Shown in pieces: positions 32,731-43,548 of a DNA stretch of 64,000 nt. This stretch comes from Providencia rettgeri (GTDB taxonomy: Bacteria; Pseudomonadota; Gammaproteobacteria; Enterobacterales; Enterobacteriaceae), in NCBI RefSeq assembly GCF_001874625.1, contig NZ_CP017671.1, positions 1,302,001 through 1,366,000 of the forward strand. The letters are read 5' to 3'. The notes beneath the pieces were generated by a model. The model had not been told where the DNA came from, searched no databases, and saw nothing but the letters and a program-made list of their open reading frames with translations. Every line of letters starts with the position of its first letter. Position 1 is the first letter of the stretch. Position numbers and translations under genes: made by a program.

Positions 32731-32869
32731 ACTCTCAGTAACGTTATCAAAATAATAAACTGTGGTAACAGCGCTAGCCGTAAATGCCACAAAAGAGGGA
32801 TAGTATAAGGTGAAAGGGCAAAAAAAATATTTTTTCAGATTATTCTTAATTTACTGCAAGTGTAATGGA

Positions 32870-32891
32870 AAGGCGAGAAACTTCCCGCCTA
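32870..32891 (-). terminator. Hairpin after moeB
   Basis: On the minus strand AGGCGGGAAGTTTCTCGCCT forms a short stem with a G-T mismatch, followed by TTCC. It lies just downstream of moeB. Weak but well placed. Confidence 0.5.
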
Positions 32892-32910
32892 ATTGAACTT
32901 GGTTTGATTA

Positions 32911-33663
32911 TTAGTGTTGACCGCATACTTCGCAATGTGGATCTTTAGTTAGCTTAAATTGGCGAAAATCCATAGTCATAGCATCAAATAGCAACACTTT
33001 CCCCGAATTTACTTGGCCATAGTTAGCCAGTAATTTAATCGTTTCCATCGCTTCCAAGGTACCAATAGTGCCAACTAAAGGCGACATCACACCAGCCTCG
33101 ACACAAGTTAAACTATTTTCTCCAAATAACCGGCTTAAGCAGCGATAGCATGGGGTATCATCTTGATAAGTAAAAACGGACAATTGACCTTCCATGCGAA
33201 TAGCTGCACCGGAAATAAATGGTTTTTTATGAGGTAAACATAAACGATTTAACTGCTCACGAATGGCTACATTGTCGGTGCAGTCTAAGACCACATCATG
33301 GCGTTTAATTAATTCATCAAGCTGTTGGTCATCTAATTGCATATTAACTGTGTCAATACGAATATGCGGATTGATAGCACTAAGCTGCGATTTAGCTGAA
33401 TTAACTTTAGGCTCACCAATAGTTGCATCGCGGTGCAAAATTTGCCTTTGCAAGTTTGATAATGACACCGTATCAAAATCAACCAAGGTTAAGTGACCGA
33501 CTCCAGCTGCCGCAAGGTATTGGGTCGCTGCGCAACCTAAGCCACCTAGACCGATAACGAGCGCATGGCTGGATTTGAGTTTTTCTTGCCCGTCAAAATC
33601 AAACCCGCGTAAGATAATTTGGCGGTTGTAACGCAGCATTTCGTCATCACTGAGTTCTTGCAC
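32911..33663 (-). CDS. moeB: Molybdopterin-synthase adenylyltransferase
   Basis: E1-like enzyme that adenylates the C-terminal glycine of MoaD. The nucleotide loop ALVIGLGGLGCAATQYLAAAG is at residues 34-54; two CxxC pairs for zinc are CYRC and CEVC near the end. Length 250 matches. It lies 5 bp after moeA, so moeA-moeB form an operon. Its partner moaD is at 12840-13085. Confidence 0.96.
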   Translation of the reverse strand: MQELSDDEMLRYNRQIILRGFDFDGQEKLKSSHALVIGLGGLGCAATQYLAAAGVGHLTLVDFDTVSLSNLQRQILHRDATIGEPKVNSAKSQLSAINPHIRIDTVNMQLDDQQLDELIKRHDVVLDCTDNVAIREQLNRLCLPHKKPFISGAAIRMEGQLSVFTYQDDTPCYRCLSRLFGENSLTCVEAGVMSPLVGTIGTLEAMETIKLLANYGQVNSGKVLLFDAMTMDFRQFKLTKDPHCEVCGQH

Positions 33664-33668
33664 GATAA

Positions 33669-34910
33669 TTATTCGCTTTTCAATAAGTAGTTAAACATTT
33701 CAACTTCGACCATTTCTCCCGCTTCAACTCGACCGCGTTCTCTTTCTAATACGATAAAACAGTTCGCTAAGCTAAATGAGCTAAATACATGCGACCCTTG
33801 GTGGCCAGTAGTGGCGACGTGTAATTGCCCTTGTTCGTCGGCCGTTAAAATACCACGTTGGAAATCAAGGCGGCCCGGTGTCTTTTTCAGTGGTGTAGTG
33901 ACTGGTACTTTAAAACGCAGCGGTGTACACCATTGGCTGTGCCCTGAGAGGCGGGCGATCAGCGGTTGTACCAACTGATAAAAGGTTAATGCAGCAGACA
34001 CTGGGTTTCCTGGTAGACCGCAAAACCATGAAGAGCTGAGTTTGCCAAAAGCAAAAGGTTTCCCCGGTTTTATTGCCAACTTCCAAAAGCCAATCGAACC
34101 AAGCTCATCTAAAATTTGTTTGGTATAGTCAGCTTCCCCCACAGAAACACCACCGCTACTGATCACTAAATCTGCTTGTTGGTCGGCTTCGATAAAAGTC
34201 TGTTTTAGTTTCTCTGGGGAGTCGGGGATCACGCCAAAATCTAATATTTCACAGTTGAGTTTTTCGAGCATCAGGCGAACGGTAAAACGGTTAGTGTCAT
34301 AAATTTGCCCGTCAGCTAATGGTTGGCCAACAGCCTGTAGCTCGTCTCCGGTGGAGAAAACGGCAACTTTTAAACGGCGATAGACGGTCACATCAGAAAT
34401 GCCTAATGACGCAATAAGGGGTAATTGCGCTGTTGTCAGTAATGTGCCCGCAGGGAACACTGCGCTACCTTGGGCAATATCTTCCCCCGCTTTACGAATA
34501 TTACTGCCTTTTTTAATTGGCTGTGTGAATATAATACCCTGCTCAGTTTGCTCTGTTGATTCTTGCATAACTACGGTATCAACGCCTTGAGGAATTGGAG
34601 CTCCGGTCATAATACGGATACAGCAACCTGCTTTAAGCTCCCCCTCCATCGGTTTACCTGCAAAAGATTTACCGGCAACTGGCAATGGGGTTTTGCCATC
34701 CCAATCAGCAAAACATAAACCATATCCATCCATCGCAGAATTATCAAATGGTGGAACATTAATCGGGGAAATCAGGTCAGTGGCGATAATACGTTGAGCT
34801 GAGCTGGTCAGTGGAATGATCTCTGTGCCTGTCACGGTTTTAGTGTTAGAGAGTAGCTTTTCTAATGCAAGCTCTAGAGAAATCAAATCGTTAGTATGAC
34901 ACTGATCCAT
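33669..34910 (-). CDS. moeA: Molybdopterin molybdenumtransferase
   Basis: Inserts molybdate into adenylylated molybdopterin in the final step of cofactor synthesis. Signatures: [37 protein letters not shown] and [13 protein letters not shown]. Length 413 matches E. coli MoeA. First gene of the moeA-moeB operon. Confidence 0.96.
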   Translation of the reverse strand: MDQCHTNDLISLELALEKLLSNTKTVTGTEIIPLTSSAQRIIATDLISPINVPPFDNSAMDGYGLCFADWDGKTPLPVAGKSFAGKPMEGELKAGCCIRIMTGAPIPQGVDTVVMQESTEQTEQGIIFTQPIKKGSNIRKAGEDIAQGSAVFPAGTLLTTAQLPLIASLGISDVTVYRRLKVAVFSTGDELQAVGQPLADGQIYDTNRFTVRLMLEKLNCEILDFGVIPDSPEKLKQTFIEADQQADLVISSGGVSVGEADYTKQILDELGSIGFWKLAIKPGKPFAFGKLSSSWFCGLPGNPVSAALTFYQLVQPLIARLSGHSQWCTPLRFKVPVTTPLKKTPGRLDFQRGILTADEQGQLHVATTGHQGSHVFSSFSLANCFIVLERERGRVEAGEMVEVEMFNYLLKSE

Positions 34911-35162
34911 AAATAATAACCCTCATTATTGTTATATGCCTTGAGGCTAAAAATGTGTTGGTAATGCATATTATGGCAGAAATACCTGATTGGGTGAATG
35001 AATAGAAATTGATTACAAATAGCTTTTAGTTAGATTTATATTAGTGAGCAATGAATTAAGCGATAATAAACTGCACGAAAAGCATACTTGATTTGTTGAA
35101 ATGATGTTAAAAGTTAGAAATTGAATTATTCTATATAACAATAATATTCAGGCTTAATATGA

Positions 35163-36353
35163 GTGAATATAGTGTCAATAAAACCAATAACTTTTTCTCC
35201 AAGCCATAGCGAAAAGGCTTTTCATATCGCATTTACGGGGTTTCTCTCCTTAATCGTGGTGATGGGGATAGGGCGATTTACATTAACCCCTCAAGTGCCT
35301 TTAATGATCAAAGAACATCAGTTAACACTATCGACTGCCAGTGTTGTTGCTGCTTGTAATTATCTTGGTTATTTACTTGGCTCATTTGATGCGATGAGAG
35401 CACGCTCACACGTTGAAAAGCGCATGTGGTTAGGTGTTTGGGGCGCGGTAGTGATAACTCTGCTTAGCGCGTTGTTAAATGGGCCTATTTTACACAGCGT
35501 TGCCCGCTTTGTGATTGGTTGGGCGAGTGGAATAGCATTAGTTCTTGTCGCAGCATGGGCGAATGAAACCCTTGCTCGGTTAAATAGGCCAGCACTCAGT
35601 GTTGCTGTTTTTGCGGGCACAGGTGCTGGGATTTTTATTAGTGGTGTGCTGGCTGTTGCTATCCAAAGTTGGCATTTAACGGCTAGCCAAGCTTGGATTA
35701 TTTATGGGGTACTAGCGCTGATCTTAAGCTTATATATTAGCCGATATTTACCCCGCAAAGGGCAGTGGGAAAGGCCTTCTGGTGAAATAAAAAAATTAAT
35801 ACTAACCCCAGAAATTAAACGTTTGGTTTGGTGTTATGGGTTGGCTGGTTTTGGTTATATTTTACCTGCTACATTTTTATCGCAAATGGCAGCACAGCGT
35901 TTCCCGGATAGCTTATTTGCTCAGTTTGTTTGGCCTATTTTTGGGGCATCAGCGGTTGTTGGGATTGTATTAGCCATGCTACTACGAAATTTGTCAACAA
36001 CCCGTAATCGTTTAGCGATTAGCTTGTGGTTACAAGGGCTCGGTATTTTGATTGCGGAAGTGGTTCCCGACATTTCAGGTTTAGCATTTTCTGCGGTATT
36101 GGTCGGTTCAGGTTTTATGTGTACGGTGCAGTTAGCGCTTCAATTAGGGCGTGAACTTGCACCTGATCATAACCGTTTTATGGCAGGGTTATTGACAACA
36201 TTTTATGCTATTGGGCAATTAATAGGGCCAACGCTATCATTTATATCCACGTCTTTAACAGGGCGATTGGAACCCGCGCTATATATCGCACTTATCGCCT
36301 TGGTAGTAGGCGGATTATTGGTTTATCGTTACCCTAAACGTGAGCTTCGTTAA
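35163..36353 (+). CDS. YbfB/YjiJ-family MFS transporter
   Basis: 396-residue major-facilitator protein with about twelve membrane segments. The N-terminal GFLSLIVVMGIGRFTLTPQVPLM and RARSHVEKRMWLG are typical of the YbfB/YjiJ group, whose substrates are unknown. Start GTG 35163 is uncertain; a nearby ATG at 35160 is in another frame. It stands alone between divergent moeA and folE. Confidence 0.82.
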   Translation: MNIVSIKPITFSPSHSEKAFHIAFTGFLSLIVVMGIGRFTLTPQVPLMIKEHQLTLSTASVVAACNYLGYLLGSFDAMRARSHVEKRMWLGVWGAVVITLLSALLNGPILHSVARFVIGWASGIALVLVAAWANETLARLNRPALSVAVFAGTGAGIFISGVLAVAIQSWHLTASQAWIIYGVLALILSLYISRYLPRKGQWERPSGEIKKLILTPEIKRLVWCYGLAGFGYILPATFLSQMAAQRFPDSLFAQFVWPIFGASAVVGIVLAMLLRNLSTTRNRLAISLWLQGLGILIAEVVPDISGLAFSAVLVGSGFMCTVQLALQLGRELAPDHNRFMAGLLTTFYAIGQLIGPTLSFISTSLTGRLEPALYIALIALVVGGLLVYRYPKRELR

Positions 36354-36554
36354 TAAATATTTAGTTCAGCATATTATATATGTGATAGTGATTTTAAATC
36401 ATAGGATTACTATGGTGAAGAAAGTTGCCTATGGACATGCAAATATTTCACTCCCGCAGTTGAGGTTATACTGGATTATCTGTACCTGCTGTTTTAGAGT
36501 AAAGCGCACACCTGCATTTTTATAATAATAGTTACACCATTTGTGGAGGAACCC

Positions 36555-37214
36555 ATGCCATCTCTGAGTAAAGAGGCCGAATTAGTTCATGCAGCTTTGG
36601 AAGCTAGAGGCTTAGAAACGCCTTTGCGTATCCAGCCGAAATCAGGCGAAGAGCGTAAGCAACTGATTGAAGGGCATATGACAGAGATCATGAAGCTACT
36701 GAATCTGGATTTATCTGATGATAGCTTAGCTGACACCCCTCGTCGTATTGCAAAAATGTACGTCGATGAGATTTTTTCAGGTTTAGATTATACTAATTTC
36801 CCAAAAATCACATTGATTGAAAATAAAATGAAAGTCGATGAGATGGTAACGGTACGGGATATCACATTAACCAGTACTTGTGAGCACCACTTTGTGACCA
36901 TTGATGGTAAAGCGACGGTTGCTTATATTCCAAAAGATAAAGTCATTGGTTTATCAAAAATTAATCGTATTGTGCAGTTTTTCTCTCAGCGCCCGCAAGT
37001 TCAAGAGCGTTTAACTCAGCAAATTTTAGTCGCCTTACAAACGTTGTTGGGAACGACGAACGTTGCTGTTTCCATTGATGCCGTGCATTATTGTGTTAAA
37101 GCACGTGGTATACGCGACGCCACCAGCGCGACAACGACGACATCGTTAGGTGGGTTATTTAAGTCGAGCCAAAACACAAGGCAAGAGTTTCTACGTGCTG
37201 TTCGCCACTTATAA
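36555..37214 (+). CDS. folE: GTP cyclohydrolase 1
   Basis: Zinc enzyme that opens GTP to 7,8-dihydroneopterin triphosphate, entry to folate and pterin synthesis. [20 protein letters not shown] contains the catalytic Cys and His zinc ligands, and [16 protein letters not shown] the second cysteine. ATG 36555, behind GGAGGA at 36545-36550, gives [12 protein letters not shown] as in E. coli and 219 residues; an upstream GTG at 36543 has no ribosome site. yeiB follows after 3 bp. Confidence 0.97.
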   Translation: MPSLSKEAELVHAALEARGLETPLRIQPKSGEERKQLIEGHMTEIMKLLNLDLSDDSLADTPRRIAKMYVDEIFSGLDYTNFPKITLIENKMKVDEMVTVRDITLTSTCEHHFVTIDGKATVAYIPKDKVIGLSKINRIVQFFSQRPQVQERLTQQILVALQTLLGTTNVAVSIDAVHYCVKARGIRDATSATTTTSLGGLFKSSQNTRQEFLRAVRHL

Positions 37215-37217
37215 GTT

Positions 37218-38360
37218 ATGGTAACAGCGGCATCGTCAAGGCGTATAGCGCAGCTTGACACTGTTCGTGGCATGGCAATTCTAGGTATTTTTCTTTTGAA
37301 TATCTTTGGGTTTGCTTTGCCACAAGCAGCTTATTTAAACCCCTATTACACGTCAACGACCTCTCCTTCAGAAGCCTATATCTGGGTTGTTTTCAATGTG
37401 CTGTTTCAAGGCAAGGTTTTGGCCATTTTTTCTATTTTATTTGGGGCGACTTTAGCATTATTACAGTCGCGAACATTGAGATGGAATCATTGCCGGCTTT
37501 TTATCTTAGCTATCTTTGGAGTTATTCATGGTGTGCTTTTTTGGGATGGAGACATTCTTCTTGCTTATGCATTGACAGGGTTAGTCGCTGTGTATCTAAT
37601 TAATTATTATAGTGACCGAGTATTGTTAAACCTCGCTGTTACCATTTATTTAGTTGGTTTGATTATATTATTTATTTTAGGTAGTGGCGTTGACCCGAGC
37701 CATTTTTGGCAAATTTCAGCGCAACAGGTAGCTGATGAGCAAATGGTAAGAATTGCGGGGGGAATCGAAGGGGTTATTTACCGCACAACAGAAATGTTTA
37801 TCATGGTAGAAATGCTGGTCATCCAATATGGCTGGCAATTATTAGCGCTAATGGTCATTGGGGCGTTATTAATTAAAAATGGTTGGCTTAAAGGGCAATT
37901 TAGTCCACAAAATTACCGGAAAATAGCTAAATTATTTATTGTTCCTGCGCTGGTGGTGCAAATTATCGCGTTATATGCACAAAGCCAATTAAATTGGAGC
38001 TATTTTGCTACTTCAATTGTAGGGTACATTATTAATGAGTTAGTTACCCCTTTTCAATCATTGGGTTATATCGCATTAGTATATGGCTTTTGGGGTAAAA
38101 TCCAGTCTAGTAAATTGGTTGATTACCTACAGAATGTGGGGCGAATGGCATTAAGTAACTATATTTTACAAACCCTGATTTGTACGACAATATTTTATCA
38201 CCTAGGGTATTTTGGGGTATTCAGCCGTGTTGAATTACTGCTTTTTATTCCAATAATTTGGGCTATAAACCTATTATTTTCTCATTATTGGTTGCGAGTA
38301 TTTCGCCAAGGGCCACTTGAATGGTGCTGGCGTACGTTAACTGAAAAGTTGTATCGTTAA
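37218..38360 (+). CDS. yeiB: DUF418 membrane protein YeiB
   Basis: 380-residue membrane protein with about nine or ten segments. The N-terminal RIAQLDTVRGMAILGIFLLNIFGF and C-terminal DUF418 part (GRMALSNYILQTLICTTIFY) define the family. The function is unknown. It directly follows folE, as in E. coli, and is probably cotranscribed. Confidence 0.9.
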   Translation: MVTAASSRRIAQLDTVRGMAILGIFLLNIFGFALPQAAYLNPYYTSTTSPSEAYIWVVFNVLFQGKVLAIFSILFGATLALLQSRTLRWNHCRLFILAIFGVIHGVLFWDGDILLAYALTGLVAVYLINYYSDRVLLNLAVTIYLVGLIILFILGSGVDPSHFWQISAQQVADEQMVRIAGGIEGVIYRTTEMFIMVEMLVIQYGWQLLALMVIGALLIKNGWLKGQFSPQNYRKIAKLFIVPALVVQIIALYAQSQLNWSYFATSIVGYIINELVTPFQSLGYIALVYGFWGKIQSSKLVDYLQNVGRMALSNYILQTLICTTIFYHLGYFGVFSRVELLLFIPIIWAINLLFSHYWLRVFRQGPLEWCWRTLTEKLYR

Positions 38361-38401
38361 GCGGTTATCGGCTTTAATGATGGCTTATTCACTTAGGTCA
38401 G

Positions 38402-39474
<1,073 letters not shown>

Positions 39475-40170
39475 ATGAAACTAACGACATTAATCGCGGC
39501 AAGTGCGGTACTGATTACTTCAAGCGTAGCAGCAAAAGATTACCAAATTAACCATACAGAACAGTTGAAATCACTGAATGATGCGACTAAAAGTGCTGAA
39601 ATCTGGGAACAGGCAGAGGTATTGACGGACTTTACTTATCCATGGGAAAAAGAAGCCGCTCCGAAAACAGATTTTCGTGCACTTTGGAGTGATGACGCAT
39701 TATATTTTCGTTTTATTGCCGAAGATAAAGACATACAGCTGGGGGATGACCCTGATAAAGACCAAGCAGTATTAGATTCTGATCGTGTAGAGCTATTTTT
39801 TGCTACCAGCCCTGAATTAAAGCCTTATTATACTGCTGAAATGGACCCTAAAGGGCGTATTTTTGACGCGAAGGCTAATTTTTATCGGGAAGTCGACCCT
39901 AGTTGGAATTGGGAAACGCTGCAAACCGTGGGTGAAATAACACCAAACGGCTATATATTAACAGGCAAGATTGACCTTGATGAGTTCAGCAAGCTTAATT
40001 TATGGCAAGACAAAGATAAGAAAACCCTAATGTGCGCTATCTTACGCGGGGAGTTTAGTGCTGGTGAGCCTAAGCAAGTCCGTAAGTGGATTAGCTGGAT
40101 CAAACCTGATTCTGTAAAACCTGATTTTCATATACCTTCTGCTTTTGGCTCCTGTAAATTTGTAAAATAA
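39475..40170 (+). CDS. Secreted carbohydrate-binding module family 9-like protein
   Basis: 231 residues with a signal peptide (MKLTTLIAASAVLITSSVAA, cut before KDY) and a beta-sandwich of the CBM9-like type: FRALWSDDALYFRFIAEDKDI, VLDSDRVELFF, YYTAEMDPKGRIFDAKANF and SWNWETLQTVG are the usual blocks. It should be periplasmic and bind a sugar or glycan. ATG 39475 is chosen because AGGTG at 39464-39468 is a good ribosome site; an in-frame GTG at 39466 overlaps that site. The shared palindrome with murQ suggests a link to N-acetylmuramic acid or peptidoglycan sugars. Confidence 0.8.
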   Translation: MKLTTLIAASAVLITSSVAAKDYQINHTEQLKSLNDATKSAEIWEQAEVLTDFTYPWEKEAAPKTDFRALWSDDALYFRFIAEDKDIQLGDDPDKDQAVLDSDRVELFFATSPELKPYYTAEMDPKGRIFDAKANFYREVDPSWNWETLQTVGEITPNGYILTGKIDLDEFSKLNLWQDKDKKTLMCAILRGEFSAGEPKQVRKWISWIKPDSVKPDFHIPSAFGSCKFVK

Positions 40171-40177
40171 CGCTATT

Positions 40178-40204
40178 AGCGGCAGTATTTCACTGCCGCT
40201 TTTT
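40178..40204 (+). terminator. Terminator after the CBM9-like gene
   Basis: AGCGGCAGT (40178-40186), loop ATTTC, ACTGCCGCT (40192-40200), then TTTT. A good intrinsic terminator, which implies murQ has its own promoter. Confidence 0.92.
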
Positions 40205-40309
40205 CCCTTAGAACATGAATGAACTGTGAGAAAGATCATAATCATCACTTTAGTTGATTTTATTATTGCAATTTAAATTGAAATAAAAATTCATATATAT
40301 TAATTTTTA

Positions 40310-40326
40310 TTGAAATTAAATTTCAA
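40310..40326. promoter_or_regulatory. Palindromic operator before murQ (probable MurR site)
   Basis: TTGAAATTAAATTTCAA is a perfect 17-bp palindrome ending 20 bp before the murQ ATG. A second imperfect copy, TTGAAATAAAAATTCA, is at 40278-40293. An RpiR-type repressor gene (probable murR) lies in the same operon, so autoregulation is likely. Confidence 0.7.
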
Positions 40327-40346
40327 ATGCAATGAGGGGTGTTTTA

Positions 40347-41264
40347 ATGTCTCTAGCCGAAAGTACTCTGAGTGACTGTCTACAAAATGAATTCAATCAG
40401 GAAACCTTACAGTTTTCACGTTTGGAGACATTATCGATGGTTACACTCATTAACCAAGCGGATAGCACAGTTGCAGGGGCTATTCAGACCGTTTTACCCG
40501 CGATTGCAGAGGCGGTTGATGCTATTGCTGAGTGCTTAAAACAAGGCGGTCGTTTGTTTTATATCGGTGCGGGGACTAGTGGAAGGCTTGCAGTCTTAGA
40601 TAGCGCGGAGTGCCCTCCAACTTTTGGTACCTCACCAGAATTAGTACAATCAATTATTGCTGGTGGTCAAGATGCGATGCTAAAGGCAGTTGAAAATATT
40701 GAAGATTCACCTGAAGCAGCAATAGAAGAATTGAAAAAGCGCCAGCTTTGTGGAAAAGACGTTGTTGTGGGTATCGCTGCAAGTGGGCGAACTCCATTTA
40801 CTTTAGCAGGGATTGACTATGCCAATGGGCTTGGTGCGTTAACCGTTGCTATCACGACCCGGGGCCGCGGGCTCTTAAGTCATATTGCAAAAATAGCGAT
40901 TGCGCCAGATGTAGGGCCTGAAGTGCTATCAGGCTCAACGCGCATGAAGAGTGGTACCGCCCAAAAAATGATTTTAGGTATGTTAAGTACATGTGTTATG
41001 GGCCGCCTCGGCCGTATCCACACTAACTTAATGATTGATGTCGTTGCCAGTAATATTAAATTATTACGCCGTGCAGAACGAATTGTCAGTGAAGTTTGCG
41101 GTATTGATACACAAATAGCCGCAGAGTTATTAGTGCAAGTGGATTACCACCCACGACGCGCAATTTTAATGTATGAATTACAAATTAGTGCACAGCAAGC
41201 AACGGATATAGTTCAGCAGCATCCAAATACAACACTGGATAAAATGTTAGAAACTCACCGTTAA
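40347..41264 (+). CDS. murQ: N-acetylmuramic acid 6-phosphate etherase
   Basis: Cleaves the lactyl ether of MurNAc-6-phosphate to GlcNAc-6-phosphate and D-lactate, recycling cell wall sugar. SIS-domain protein: RLFYIGAGTSGRLAVLDSAECPPTFG and VVVGIAASGRTPFT are the sugar-phosphate loops, and VGPEVLSGSTRMKSGTAQK is the MurQ signature. ATG 40347 follows GAGGGGTG and gives 305 residues (E. coli 298). First gene of murQ-murP-murR. Confidence 0.95.
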   Translation: MSLAESTLSDCLQNEFNQETLQFSRLETLSMVTLINQADSTVAGAIQTVLPAIAEAVDAIAECLKQGGRLFYIGAGTSGRLAVLDSAECPPTFGTSPELVQSIIAGGQDAMLKAVENIEDSPEAAIEELKKRQLCGKDVVVGIAASGRTPFTLAGIDYANGLGALTVAITTRGRGLLSHIAKIAIAPDVGPEVLSGSTRMKSGTAQKMILGMLSTCVMGRLGRIHTNLMIDVVASNIKLLRRAERIVSEVCGIDTQIAAELLVQVDYHPRRAILMYELQISAQQATDIVQQHPNTTLDKMLETHR

Positions 41265-41325
41265 TAAACCGGTATAGCATGATGGAGAGCCAAGCTATTG
41301 GCTCAGCCAACATCAGGGGAATAAT

Positions 41326-42687
41326 ATGGCTAATAAGATAGAACATCTGGAAGTACTCGCCAGAGAAATAGAAAAATATGCGGGCGGCTTTGAGAACGTG
41401 GCAACTTTAACTCACTGTATGACTCGTATCCGTTTAGTGTTAAAGGACAATAGCAAGTTTGATGCTGATGCGTTGAAGCAAATTGATGGTGTGAAAGGTG
41501 TTATTTTTAATGGTGAGCAACAGCAGGTGATTGTTGGTATGGGCACCGCAGCAAAAGTTTTTTCAGTAATGAATAAGCGAATGCAGGGTAGTGCATCAGG
41601 CACCACAGCCGAGCAAGCTCCTGTAGAGAAAAAAGCGTTTTCTATTCGTCGTACTTTAAACACCTTGGCTGCTATATTTGTTCCTACTATTCCAGCTCTG
41701 ATTGGTTGCGGCCTTATTATGGGGCTTATCAATATTGTTCGTTTGGTTGCACCAGGGGTTGTAGAACAATTTCCAGAGCTATTCAAATTATTGAAATTAA
41801 TCGGCAGTTCAGTATTTGTTTATCTATCAATTATGATTGGGGTAAATACGGCAAAGGAACTCGGCGCATCGACCTCAATTGGTGCGGTTATGGCGGGCTT
41901 GCTCTCCATGCCGGGATTGGCTGATATTACTTTATTTGGCTCCAAACTGGTACCAAATAGTGGTGGGATATTCGCCGTCTTGATGGTCGTTGTTTTTTCG
42001 TCAAAATTTGAAGTGTGGTTTCGAAGTATTATCAAAGAAAGCCTTGATTTGATAGTCACACCATTTGTTACGATCTTAGTATCAGCAATGGTTGCCATTA
42101 TCGTATTCCAACCTGCTGGCCATTATTTGAATCAAATCTTGGCGCAAGGTGTTTCTGTTGCATTACTGGATAGTGGTGGTGGTGCTGTAGCGACAGGTGG
42201 GGTCTTAGGCGGTAGTTTCTTATTTTTACTGTTAACGGGTCTACACCAAGGGTTGATACCTATCCATGCGGAAATTTTACAAACCTTTGGTCTGAATTAT
42301 TTATTCCCAATCTTAGCAATGGGCGGTATGGGGCAGGTAGGTTCTTGTTTCTGGGTGTATTTAAAAACTAAAAATCAACGGTTGAAAAAAACGCTAGTCG
42401 GGGCATTGCCGGTCGGTATTTTTGGGGTAGGTGAACCATTGTTATTTGGTGTGTCATTACCGCTAGGTAAGCCCTTCATTGCTGGCTGTATTGGTGGTGC
42501 TGCTGGTGGTGCATTAATGGCCTTTTTCCATGTTGGTATTATCATCCCATTTGGCACCGCTGGGTTATCATTAATCCCATTAGTAGGAGATGGGCAAATA
42601 CTGGACTTTCTAATTGCAGTTGCAGGCGCATGGATTGTCGGGTTCATTGCCAGTATGATAATAGGCTTCACTGATCCAGAAAAATAA
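41326..42687 (+). CDS. murP: PTS transporter EIIBC for N-acetylmuramic acid (MurP type)
   Basis: Takes up and phosphorylates MurNAc, feeding MurQ. EIIB domain at residues 1-90 with the phosphocysteine in LTHCMTRIRLVL (about residue 31), a linker to about residue 110, then EIIC with about ten membrane segments and the conserved GVGEPLLFGVSLPLGKPF. No EIIA is fused; like E. coli MurP it would depend on a glucose-type EIIA encoded elsewhere. Length 453 against 474 in E. coli. Confidence 0.9.
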   Translation: MANKIEHLEVLAREIEKYAGGFENVATLTHCMTRIRLVLKDNSKFDADALKQIDGVKGVIFNGEQQQVIVGMGTAAKVFSVMNKRMQGSASGTTAEQAPVEKKAFSIRRTLNTLAAIFVPTIPALIGCGLIMGLINIVRLVAPGVVEQFPELFKLLKLIGSSVFVYLSIMIGVNTAKELGASTSIGAVMAGLLSMPGLADITLFGSKLVPNSGGIFAVLMVVVFSSKFEVWFRSIIKESLDLIVTPFVTILVSAMVAIIVFQPAGHYLNQILAQGVSVALLDSGGGAVATGGVLGGSFLFLLLTGLHQGLIPIHAEILQTFGLNYLFPILAMGGMGQVGSCFWVYLKTKNQRLKKTLVGALPVGIFGVGEPLLFGVSLPLGKPFIAGCIGGAAGGALMAFFHVGIIIPFGTAGLSLIPLVGDGQILDFLIAVAGAWIVGFIASMIIGFTDPEK

Positions 42688-42702
42688 CTAGAAGGAATAG
42701 CC

Positions 42703-43548
42703 ATGTCGACACTGACGGTAAAACTGGAAAGCTTACAAACTAGAGGTAAAGGCACTGAGCAGCGAATTGCCACATTTTTGTTGGATAATCGTGACAGTAT
42801 GATTGCGATGAATGCCGCAGAATTAGCACAAGCTGCTGGGGTCAGTAGTGCGTCTGTTATCCGCTTTTCACGCCAGATGGGTTACCGTGGCTATCCTGAA
42901 TTTAAAGTTGATTATTTGTCTGATGAAAAACAACATAAAGCGGAAAGCTTATACGGTAATCTGAGCCGTAATGATGGAACGGAGCAGATAATCGCTAAAA
43001 CAGGGCAAATGTTTATTTCGGCAATTGAAAAGTCATTGGATTTACTAGAGCCGTCAGTTATCGATGACGTTGCCCAAAAAATGAATAATGCGAAGCGGAT
43101 TGTATTGTTTGGTGTGGGGTCATCAGCAATTGTTGCCAGTGATATTTACCATAAACTTATTCGTATCAACAAGCATGCATTATTCAGCTACGACTTACAT
43201 GTTCAGTTAAGTTATTCTGCTAATTTAAACCAAGATGATTTAGCTATTGCAGTGACTGCTCGTGGGAATACTCAAGAAATCAACCAGATGTTGCGAGCTG
43301 CGAAAGAGACAGGCTGCCCGACGGTTGCTTTGACTCGTTTCGGGCAAGATGAAGCGGTGAAATTAGCTGATTTCAGTTTACCTTATTTTTATGATGAGCA
43401 GCATACACAGTTAGGGATAATTACCCCCCAAGTGTTACAGATGATCATCTTTGATACGTTGTTTTTTAAATATCTTACGTTAGTGGATAGTGATGCAGAC
43501 TTAGCATTACAAAAAGGGCGACAAGCACTGATACAAGGCAAGAGTTAA
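42703..43548 (+). CDS. murR: RpiR-family transcriptional regulator (MurR type)
   Basis: 281 residues: N-terminal RpiR helix-turn-helix (MNAAELAQAAGVSSASVIRFSRQMGYRGYPEF, about residues 32-63) and a C-terminal SIS domain (RIVLFGVGSSAIVASDIYHKL) that would sense MurNAc-6-phosphate. It lies 15 bp after murP, so it belongs to the operon; in E. coli murR is divergent from murQP. Likely targets are the palindromes at 40310 and 39408. Its last base is shared with the next gene's start. Confidence 0.85.
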   Translation: MSTLTVKLESLQTRGKGTEQRIATFLLDNRDSMIAMNAAELAQAAGVSSASVIRFSRQMGYRGYPEFKVDYLSDEKQHKAESLYGNLSRNDGTEQIIAKTGQMFISAIEKSLDLLEPSVIDDVAQKMNNAKRIVLFGVGSSAIVASDIYHKLIRINKHALFSYDLHVQLSYSANLNQDDLAIAVTARGNTQEINQMLRAAKETGCPTVALTRFGQDEAVKLADFSLPYFYDEQHTQLGIITPQVLQMIIFDTLFFKYLTLVDSDADLALQKGRQALIQGKS